Source: Syntrophobacteraceae bacterium
GTDB lineage: Bacteria > Desulfobacterota > Syntrophobacteria > Syntrophobacterales > Syntrophobacteraceae
DNA: 64,000 nucleotides
Reading direction: 5' to 3'
Assembly: GCA_025453975.1 (NCBI GenBank)
Contig: JALOPI010000010.1
Span: 1 to 64,000, forward strand
Shown here: positions 56,409 to 64,000 of the stretch, one piece after another
Numbering within the stretch: the stretch's first letter is position 1
Layout: the number at the start of each line of letters is the position of its first letter
Notes under the pieces: generated by a model
The model's input: only the letters and a program-made list of their open reading frames with translations
The model's database searches: none
Told to the model about the DNA's origin: nothing
Translations under genes and position numbers: made by a program

Positions 56409-57014
56409 ATGAGCACCTCGAAATATGCCACGAAGATCCGCCGCGACCAGATCGCCCGGGCAGCCCTCGAGCTCATCGCCGCCCGGGGAATGAAAGGCTT
56501 CAGCGTCGCCGGCCTGGCCCATCGCATCGGTTTCACACCCTCGGCTATCTATCATCATTTCAAAGGCAAGGATGAAATCCTGGATGCCGTCCTCGATCTC
56601 CTTCAGGACAGGCTCCTGGGCAATGTCGCCAAGGCTCGAGCCGATTACCGGGATTCCCTGGCACAGCTGAATGCGCTCCTGTCCGCCCACGCACAGCTCG
56701 TTCTGGGACTCAGCGCCATGCCCCGAATCCTCTTTTCCGAGGACGTTTATGGAGAGAATTCCTCGAGAAAGGCGCGGCTCAACGACATCATCACGGGCTA
56801 TCTCCGGGAGGTGGCCGGAATCGTCCGGGAAGGACAGATTGCCGGGACATTGCGGACGGAGCTGGATCCGGACACCATCTCCGTGATGTTTCTGGGGCTG
56901 GTGCAGCCGACGGCCATCCTGTGGCACCTGAGCGACGGGAAGTTCGATGCCGCCGGGCACGTGGAAAGGGCGTGGCCTGTCTTTCTCGAGGCCATCCGCC
57001 TGCGGGCGGGCTGA
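56409..57014 (+). CDS. TetR-family transcriptional regulator
   Basis: The 201-residue protein has the TetR helix-turn-helix at about residues 30-50 (FSVAGLAHRIGFTPSAIYHH, preceding FKGKDEILDAVL) and a helical ligand-binding domain with no recognisable specificity. It probably represses itself and the following exporter through the inverted repeat at 56377-56396. It starts at ATG 56409 behind GAGGGGG and ends two bases before the next gene. Confidence 0.92.
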   Translation: MSTSKYATKIRRDQIARAALELIAARGMKGFSVAGLAHRIGFTPSAIYHHFKGKDEILDAVLDLLQDRLLGNVAKARADYRDSLAQLNALLSAHAQLVLGLSAMPRILFSEDVYGENSSRKARLNDIITGYLREVAGIVREGQIAGTLRTELDPDTISVMFLGLVQPTAILWHLSDGKFDAAGHVERAWPVFLEAIRLRAG

Positions 57015-57016
57015 GC

Positions 57017-58170
57017 ATGGTCATGAAGCGAGCATGGTTTGCACTCCCCGCCCTTCTGGTGGCGCTCGGTCTTGTGATCGCATGGAAGCTTCTGCGGCCC
57101 GTCGAGGTGGCGGCGCTGCTTCCTGAAAAGGATGTGCGCATCCAGGTTTACGGGCTGGGAACCCTGGAGGTCCACACTCTCTCCAGAATCGGGTTCAAGG
57201 TCCCGGGGACCCTGGCGAAGCTCAATGCCGATCATGGGGACCGCGTCAGGAAAGGGGACATCCTGGCGCGGCTGGATGCGGCCGAGCAGGAAAGCCGCGT
57301 GGCCAAGGCCGCGGCCAGCGCCGAGCGGTCCCGGGCCGCCCTGGTGGTGGCCCGCGCGGGAAGGGAGCGGGCTCGGGTCACGCTGACCCACCGCGAGAAG
57401 CTGCTCCAGCGCAGACTCCCCATGGTTCAGTCGGGGGCTGTGTCCATGGAGGATGCCGATGAAAAGCGCAATGCCGTTGACGTGGCCCGGGCGGAGCTGG
57501 CCCTGGCCGAGGGCGAGGTCGTTTCCGCCGAGGCGGCCCTGAAGGATGCCCTGGCGCAGCTCGAGATCGAGCGGGTCCTTCTGTCCGAGCATGTCCTGGA
57601 GGCTCCCTATGATGCCGAAGTCGTAGCCCGCCACAAGGAGCTCGGGAGCGTCCAGACGGCCAACGAGCCGCTGTTCACCGTCATGGACCCGGCCACCCTC
57701 TGGGCCAGGGTCCACGTGGACGAGGCGCTGGCGGGCGGGCTGCGCGTGGGCCAGTCCGCGGAGATTCGGCTGCGCTCGGCTCCGGGACGGAGCTTCCGGG
57801 GCCGCGTGGCGCGCATCGACATCGAGAGCGACCGTGTGAGCGAGGAGCGCCGCGTTCATCTCGCCTTCGAGGACCCCCCGGACCAGGTCCACCTGGGAGA
57901 GCAGGCGGAGGCCCTGATCACCCTGGCCACTCTGGACCAGGCGATTCTGCTCTCCGACGCGGACATCCGGCAGCGGGAGGGTGCGTCCGCACTGGCCTGG
58001 GGGGTGGAGGACGGCCGCCTGTGCCTCCACAGGGTCTCCCTGGGCCCGCGGCTGCTGGATGGGCGATATCCCGTCGCCACGGGGGATGCTCCGCCGGGGC
58101 TTCGGCTGGTGAAGCCCCCCCCGGGCGCGAAGGTCGGCGACCAGGTCGTCCTCGTCGAGGGCGGTCGGCC

Positions 58171-58174
<4 letters not shown>
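57017..58174 (+). CDS. Membrane-fusion protein of an ABC exporter (DevB-like)
   Basis: The 385-residue periplasmic adaptor has one N-terminal membrane anchor (about residues 7-24), a lipoyl half-motif near 60-75 (GTLAKLNADHGDRVRKGDIL), a long coiled coil (about 80-190, rich in Glu, Ala and Arg) and the second half-motif LEAPYDAEVVARHKELGS, then a beta-barrel. With the next two genes it forms a DevBCA/MacAB-like exporter. It follows tetR by two bases. Confidence 0.88.
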
Positions 58175-59307
<1,133 letters not shown>

Positions 59308-59311
59308 GGCC

Positions 59312-60010
59312 ATGGAATCGGGTGCTCCCCGCATCGAGCTTTCGTCCATCTCCAAGACCTTCGGGACCGGGGAGGCCCGGGTGCAGGCCCTGGTGGACAT
59401 CGATCTGCGGGTGTATCCGGGGGAAGTCGTCGGACTGCTGGGACCCAGCGGCTCCGGCAAGAGCACGCTCCTCAACATCATCGGCTGCATTCTCGAGCCG
59501 AGCGGCGGGCGGATGGCCCTCGACGGCGAGCCCGTTTACAACGGACGCTGGCTGAGCCGGGACCTGCGGCGGCTCAGGCTCATGAGCATCGGCTTCATTT
59601 TCCAGTTTCACAACCTCATTCCCTTCCTGACGGCACAGGAGAATGTGGCCCTGGTTCTGGAGCTGGCGGGCCGAAAGGGATCCGAGGCCCGGGAGGCGGC
59701 ATTGCGGCTGCTGGACTACCTTCAAGTCGACCACCGGAAGGGGTTTTATCCGGCGAGCCTTTCGGGGGGCGAGGCCCAAAGGGTGGCCATCGCCAGGGCC
59801 CTGGCCAACGAGCCCAAAATCGTCCTCGCCGACGAGCCCACGGCGGCCCTGGATTCCCACCGCGCGGGTGTCGTCATGGATCTGCTGAAGAAAGTGGCGT
59901 GGGAGCAGCGGACGGCCATCCTGGTGGTGACTCACGACAACAAGATCTTTGACCGGCTGGACCGCATCTTCCAACTGCGGGACGGCCGCATCGACGCGCA
60001 GGAGAGCTGA
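59312..60010 (+). CDS. ABC transporter ATPase (DevA-like)
   Basis: The 232-residue ATPase has Walker [10 protein letters not shown] at 44-52, the Q loop near [18 protein letters not shown], signature [15 protein letters not shown], Walker [13 protein letters not shown] and the H loop VTHD. It closely fits the LolD/MacB/DevA group. The start is four bases after the permease. It is followed after only 22 bases by rubredoxin, with no visible terminator. Confidence 0.94.
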   Translation: MESGAPRIELSSISKTFGTGEARVQALVDIDLRVYPGEVVGLLGPSGSGKSTLLNIIGCILEPSGGRMALDGEPVYNGRWLSRDLRRLRLMSIGFIFQFHNLIPFLTAQENVALVLELAGRKGSEAREAALRLLDYLQVDHRKGFYPASLSGGEAQRVAIARALANEPKIVLADEPTAALDSHRAGVVMDLLKKVAWEQRTAILVVTHDNKIFDRLDRIFQLRDGRIDAQES

Positions 60011-60032
60011 CCACCTTCAGGAAAGGAGACCC

Positions 60033-60194
60033 ATGGACAAGTATGTATGCAGCATCTGCGACTACGTGTACGACCCCGCGCTGGGCGACCCCGACAACGG
60101 CATCGCCCCCGGAACGCCCTTCGAGGACCTGCCCGACGACTGGGTCTGTCCTCCGTGCGGGGCACCCAAGAGCGAATTTGTGAAGCAGCAGTAG
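60033..60194 (+). CDS. Rubredoxin
   Basis: A 53-residue electron carrier with one iron held by four cysteines: CSIC near residues 6-9 and CPPC near 39-42. The [20 protein letters not shown] and [11 protein letters not shown] segments are standard. It probably donates electrons to Hcp or another oxidoreductase; rubredoxin with Hcp is seen in several anaerobes. ATG 60033 follows AAAGGAG. Confidence 0.95.
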   Translation: MDKYVCSICDYVYDPALGDPDNGIAPGTPFEDLPDDWVCPPCGAPKSEFVKQQ

Positions 60195-60225
60195 TGTTCA
60201 CGACTTCAGACCAAGGAGGAATACC

Positions 60226-61854
60226 ATGTTCTGCTATCAGTGCGAGCAAACGGCAAAAGGCGAAGGCTGCGAGAAGATGGGCGTGTGCGGCAAGCAGCCC
60301 GATGTGGCGGCCCTTCAGGACCTCCTGACCCATGCCATGAAGGGACTGGCCCTTTTCGCCGTGGAGGGGCGCAAGGTCGGCGTGAGCGACCCCGAAGCCA
60401 GTGTTTTCACCTTCGAGGCCATGTTTTCGACCCTCACCAACGTGAACTTCGACCCCAAGGACATCGCGGCATTCATTCAGCGCGCGGTCTCCATGCGGGA
60501 CGGCTTGAAGTCCAGGGTGAAAGCCGCGGGAGGCAAAGTGGACTTCATGGAGGACGCGGCCACCTTCACCCCGGCTTCGACTCTCGAAGGCATGGTGGCC
60601 CAGGGCGAGAAGGTGGGCCTCAAGTCCGACCCCACCGTCGACCCGGATATCCTGTCCCTCCAGCACACGGTGCTCTTCGGCCTGCGCGGCATCAGCGCCT
60701 ACGCCGACCACGCCCAGATCCTGGGCCAGCAGGACGGCAGCGTCCATGCATTCATCCATGATGCCCTGGCGGCCATGATGAACAAGAGCCTCGGGCTCAA
60801 CGACTGGGTGGGGCTGGCCCTGAAATGCGGCGAGGTGAACCTCAAGGCCATGGAGCTGCTGGACGCCGGCAACACGGGCACCTACGGACACCCCGTTCCC
60901 ACGAAGGTTCCCCTGGGCCACCGCAAGGGCAAGGCCATCCTGGTCTCGGGACACGACCTCAAGGACCTGGACGAGCTCCTGAAGCAGACGGCGGGCAAGG
61001 GCATCGACGTCTACACCCATGGAGAAATGCTGCCGACCCACGGGTATCCCAAGCTCAAGGCATATCCGCACCTCTTCGGCCACTTCGGAACGGCGTGGCA
61101 GAACCAGGCCAAGGAGTTCAGCCAGTTTCCGGGCGCCATCCTCATGACCACCAACTGCATCCAGCGGCCCCAGAGCGCTTACGCCGAGAACATCTTCACG
61201 TCGGGCATCGTGGGGTGGCCGGGGGTTCCACACATCGGAAACCGGGACTTCACGCCCGTGATCCAGAAGGCCCTGAGCCTCCCCGGGTTCACGGAGGATT
61301 CCAACGGCAAGGAGGTCATGGTGGGTTTTGCCAGGAACACGGTGCTGGGCGTGGCCGACAAGGTCATCGAAGCCGTGAAGGGCAAGGCCATCCGGCATTT
61401 CTTCGTGGTGGCGGGCTGCGACGGCGCCAAGCCTGGCCGCAACTATTACACGGAATTCGTCGAAAAAGTCCCCGAGGATTGCGTGGTGCTGACCTTCGCC
61501 TGCGGCAAATTCCGGTTCTTCGACAAGGATCTGGGGAGCATCGGCGGTCTTCCCCGGCTCATGGACGTGGGCCAGTGCAACGACGCCTACTCGGCCATCC
61601 AGGTGGCCGTGGCGCTGGCTGGAGCGTTCAACGTGGGGGTGAACGATCTTCCCCTCTCCATCATCTGCTCCTGGTACGAGCAGAAAGCCGTGGCCATTCT
61701 CCTCACCCTGCTCCATCTCGGCATCAGGAACATCCGGCTCGGCCCGTCCCTCCCGGCCTTCGTGACGCCCAACGTCCTCGACGTGCTGGTCAAGAACTTC
61801 AACATCATGCCCATCAGCACACCCGACGAGGACCTGAAAGCCATCCTCGGCTGA
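60226..61854 (+). CDS. hcp: Hybrid cluster protein (hydroxylamine/NO reductase)
   Basis: Hcp protects against nitrosative stress, reducing NO or hydroxylamine with a unique Fe-S-O cluster. The 542-residue protein has N-terminal cysteines 3, 6, 15 and 21 (C-x2-C-x8-C-x5-C), the class I pattern of strict anaerobes. It then carries HGEMLPTHGYP, TTNCIQRP and the other hybrid-cluster cysteine segments. Length fits class I. It follows rubredoxin by 31 bases behind AAGGAGG. No NO-regulator site was identified upstream. Confidence 0.95.
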   Translation: MFCYQCEQTAKGEGCEKMGVCGKQPDVAALQDLLTHAMKGLALFAVEGRKVGVSDPEASVFTFEAMFSTLTNVNFDPKDIAAFIQRAVSMRDGLKSRVKAAGGKVDFMEDAATFTPASTLEGMVAQGEKVGLKSDPTVDPDILSLQHTVLFGLRGISAYADHAQILGQQDGSVHAFIHDALAAMMNKSLGLNDWVGLALKCGEVNLKAMELLDAGNTGTYGHPVPTKVPLGHRKGKAILVSGHDLKDLDELLKQTAGKGIDVYTHGEMLPTHGYPKLKAYPHLFGHFGTAWQNQAKEFSQFPGAILMTTNCIQRPQSAYAENIFTSGIVGWPGVPHIGNRDFTPVIQKALSLPGFTEDSNGKEVMVGFARNTVLGVADKVIEAVKGKAIRHFFVVAGCDGAKPGRNYYTEFVEKVPEDCVVLTFACGKFRFFDKDLGSIGGLPRLMDVGQCNDAYSAIQVAVALAGAFNVGVNDLPLSIICSWYEQKAVAILLTLLHLGIRNIRLGPSLPAFVTPNVLDVLVKNFNIMPISTPDEDLKAILG

Positions 61855-61861
61855 TCCACCG

Positions 61862-61892
61862 CCAAGGGGGAGCGCAGCCCGCTCCCCCTTGG
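61862..61892 (+). terminator. Perfect 13-pair hairpin after hcp
   Basis: CCAAGGGGGAGCG (61862-61874), a five-base loop and CGCTCCCCCTTGG (61880-61892) form a perfect stem, seven bases after the hcp stop. There is no T run, so it may stabilise the hcp message or act with the next hairpins rather than terminate alone. Confidence 0.55.
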
Positions 61893-61937
61893 ATGCCAGG
61901 CTGAGCGTTGGCTTCCATTCTCCCCTTCAGGAGGGTG

Positions 61938-61982
61938 AAGGGGGAGCGTGACCGCTGCAAGGCGGGAGGCACACTCCCCCTG
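61938..61982 (+). promoter_or_regulatory. Second, competing hairpin before norB
   Basis: GGGGGAGCGTG (61940-61950) can pair with CACACTCCCCC (61970-61980) with one mismatch. AAGGGGGAGCG here repeats an arm of the preceding hairpin exactly, so it could also pair with that hairpin's second arm. Mutually exclusive structures of this kind occur in attenuators, but no effector is known. Confidence 0.35.
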
Positions 61983-62012
61983 CCCCGTCAGTACTCATGA
62001 ATCGGCGTGTGG

Positions 62013-62041
62013 GCACGGGGCGAGGGGTCCTTGCCCCGTGC
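62013..62041 (+). promoter_or_regulatory. Third hairpin in the norB leader
   Basis: GCACGGGGC and GCCCCGTGC form a perfect nine-pair stem around an 11-base loop, ending 36 bases before the norB ATG. It leaves the GGAGGAAGGAGG ribosome-binding site free. Confidence 0.35.
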
Positions 62042-62077
62042 TCCCCTCAAGACACGCTGGGAGGAAGGAGGCAAGTC

Positions 62078-64000
62078 ATGTCCATCGAGAATCTCAGAAG
62101 AGCCGCCATTCTCAGCTTCGTCGTTTCACTGGCCCTGCTTCTGGGGGGCGGCCACCTGGCCAAGGACCAGGTGCCACCCTACCCGGGAGAGGTCATGGAC
62201 GCCGGCGGCCAGGTGATCTTCACGCGAGAGGACATCTTCAAGGGACAGGACGTCTACCAGCGCTACGGGCTCATGGACCACGGCAGCGTGTGGGGACACG
62301 GCGCCCAGCGCGGGCCGGATTTCAGCGCCTTCACCCTGCATCTCGTGAGTGATGCCGTCCGACGGGAGATCAGTCTCCAGGAATACGGCAGGCCCTACGG
62401 GGAGCTGAGCGCCCTGGAGCAGCAGATCGTGGATCTCAGGGCCAGAAACGAAATCAGGGCCAACCGGTACGACGCCGAGAACGACAAGCTGGTGATCACC
62501 CCGGCCCAGGTGAAGGCCATGGAGGCCGTGACCGCCCACTGGGACCAGCTATTCGCCGGGGGAGACTTCCTCTACGGTTTTCTCCCCAACACGGTCCCGA
62601 CGGCCCAGGAGCGGCTTCAGGTCGGCCGGTTCTTCTTCTGGACCGCCTGGGTGGCCTCTACCCCACGCCCGGGCAGCGAAACGACCTACACCAACAACTG
62701 GCCCGCGGACCGCTCCGTGGGCAACGTGCCGACCCCTGGGGTCTACCTCTGGAGCCTGGGGGGGATCGTCGCCCTTTTCGTCGTCCTGGGCCTGTTCATT
62801 TTCTGCATCCACTATTTCGGGCTCTGGTACGGGCCGACCCGGGGGGCCGATCTGGCCGAGAAGCTCGTGGACATGCCCCTCACCCCCAGCCAGATGAAGG
62901 CCGCCAAATACTTCCTGGTGGTCATCCTCCTCTTCCTGCTCCAGACCAGCTTCGGTGGACTGCTGGCCCATTACACCATCCACCCCGCCACCTTCTGGGC
63001 GCCTTACGTGGCTGATCTCATCCCCTACAGCTGGGCCAAGACGTGGCACCTGCAGCTGGCCATCTTCTGGATCGCGACCACCTGGGTCGGCTCGGCCATC
63101 TACCTCGCCCCCATCGTGGGCGGCATCGAGCCCCGGCACCAGGGGCTCCTGGTCCAGCTGCTTTTCGTGGCCATCCTCATCGTCGCCGTGGGGAGCCTCC
63201 TGGGCGAGATCGCCGGCATCAAGGGCTACCTGGGGGATCTGTGGTTCTGGCTGGGGCACCAGGGATGGGAGTTCCTGGAGCTGGGGCGCTTCTGGCAGAT
63301 CCTGCTCTTTGTGGGCCTCATCGCCTGGCTCCTCATCGTGTACCGTCCCATCTCGCACCACCTCAAGCTCGGTCACCGGGATGAATTCACGTCACTGATC
63401 CTGTTCTACGTTCTCAGTGCCGTGCTGGTGGTGGCCTTTTTCGGCTTCGGGCTTTTCTACGGGCGCGGGTCCCACCTCACCATCGCCGACTACTGGAGAT
63501 GGTTCGTCGTCCACATCTGGGTGGAGTCCATTTTCGAGTTCTTCGGCATCGCCATCATTTCGCTGCTCCTGGTGGTGATGAACCTGGCCTCGGCCCGGGC
63601 GGCCCTCATGGTGGCCTATTTCACCGCGACCATCGTGTTCCTGGGCGGCATCCTGGGGACGGCGCACCACTACTTCTGGTACGGCGGCCCGTCCTTCTGG
63701 CTGGGCATCGGCTCGGTCTTCTCGTCCATGGAGCCCATCCCGCTGTTCGGCCTGGTGGTGCGGGGACTTCTGGAATACAAATCCATCCGGGGCCAGGGGA
63801 AGGACTTCCCCTACAAGTGGCCCATGTACTTCCTGGTGGCCTCGTCTTTCTGGAACTTCCTGGGGGCGGGGGTGTTCGGATTCCTCATCAACCTCCCGGT
63901 GGTCAACTACTACGAGCACGGGACCTACCTCACCATGAACCACGGGCACGGAGCGCTCTTCGGGGTTTACGGCATGCTCTCCATCGGGCTGCTCCTCTTC
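62078..64000 (+). CDS. norB: Quinol-dependent nitric oxide reductase, 3' end missing
   Basis: qNOR reduces NO to N2O in the inner membrane with electrons from quinol. The 641 residues visible begin with a signal-anchor helix and a soluble cytochrome c-like domain without heme Cys (DIFKGQDVYQRYGLMDHGSV, then WGHGAQRGPDFSAFTLH). Many helices follow with the heme and FeB histidines in SYSWAKTWHLQLAIFWIATT, TAHHYFWYGGP and NHGHGALFG, and the VESIFEFF glutamates. The stop lies outside the window. It starts at ATG 62078 behind GGAGGAAGGAGG. With Hcp it points to NO removal, not denitrification, as no nir or nos gene is here. Confidence 0.93.
   Translation, partial: MSIENLRRAAILSFVVSLALLLGGGHLAKDQVPPYPGEVMDAGGQVIFTREDIFKGQDVYQRYGLMDHGSVWGHGAQRGPDFSAFTLHLVSDAVRREISLQEYGRPYGELSALEQQIVDLRARNEIRANRYDAENDKLVITPAQVKAMEAVTAHWDQLFAGGDFLYGFLPNTVPTAQERLQVGRFFFWTAWVASTPRPGSETTYTNNWPADRSVGNVPTPGVYLWSLGGIVALFVVLGLFIFCIHYFGLWYGPTRGADLAEKLVDMPLTPSQMKAAKYFLVVILLFLLQTSFGGLLAHYTIHPATFWAPYVADLIPYSWAKTWHLQLAIFWIATTWVGSAIYLAPIVGGIEPRHQGLLVQLLFVAILIVAVGSLLGEIAGIKGYLGDLWFWLGHQGWEFLELGRFWQILLFVGLIAWLLIVYRPISHHLKLGHRDEFTSLILFYVLSAVLVVAFFGFGLFYGRGSHLTIADYWRWFVVHIWVESIFEFFGIAIISLLLVVMNLASARAALMVAYFTATIVFLGGILGTAHHYFWYGGPSFWLGIGSVFSSMEPIPLFGLVVRGLLEYKSIRGQGKDFPYKWPMYFLVASSFWNFLGAGVFGFLINLPVVNYYEHGTYLTMNHGHGALFGVYGMLSIGLLLF

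Overview
The window is 64 kb of GC-rich bacterial chromosome, read as a strictly anaerobic or microaerophobic member of the Desulfobacterota (former Deltaproteobacteria), perhaps near the Syntrophobacterales. This is inferred from the gene content: a complete S10-spc-alpha ribosomal block with zinc-binding (Cys-rich) forms of S14, S4, L36 and L24, an F0 ATP synthase operon separated from F1, Rex, rubredoxin plus class I hybrid cluster protein, a TRAP transporter with a TatT lipoprotein, and the sirC-ccsA-hemA order. No 16S gene or tRNA is present to settle it.

Layout. 1-16187 (+): end of tuf, then rpsJ to rplQ with secY, adk, map, infA and rpoA. 16363-20377: a small Cys-rich protein (-), an unrecognised membrane protein, rimO and a polyprenyl diphosphate synthase. 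20584-24126 (+): siroheme/heme and cytochrome c genes (sirC, ccsA-like, hemA), a zinc-ribbon-like protein and tatA. 24543-25010 (-): ssb. 25355-35520 (+): plsC, RNase J, ftsK, lolA, nadA, pdxA and an unusually short uvrA. 35534-43770 (-): radical SAM/DUF2344 protein, rng, hemL, atpZ-atpI-atpB-atpE and rex. 43966-48318 (-): an M24 peptidase, then a group of a SYLF-domain protein, an unknown protein, a SixA-like phosphatase and another unknown, closed by a strong terminator. 48816-54289 (+): a 48-residue putative membrane protein, the TRAP operon tatT-dctP-dctQ-dctM, and an acyl-CoA dehydrogenase. 54294-56038 (-): an MDR oxidoreductase and an HD-domain hydrolase. 56409-64000 (+): TetR regulator, DevBCA-like ABC exporter, rubredoxin, hcp and a quinol-type nitric oxide reductase that runs off the end.

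How the genes work together. The first quarter is housekeeping translation and secretion. The middle covers tetrapyrrole synthesis, NAD and B6 precursors, RNA processing and proton- or sodium-coupled ATP synthesis. A convincing Rex operator lies on the rex promoter, and a weaker one lies in front of atpZIBE, which would link ATP synthase to the NADH/NAD ratio. The last 8 kb looks like a stress module: an exporter behind a TetR operator, followed after only 22 bases by rubredoxin, Hcp and qNOR, which together suggest nitric oxide defence. No phage, insertion sequence, CRISPR array or tRNA was found.

No clearly new system is proven. The best leads are the UvrA with a shortened insertion domain, the alternative hairpins between hcp and norB, the two Rex sites, the sodium-like ion site in subunit c, and a few small or unknown proteins.
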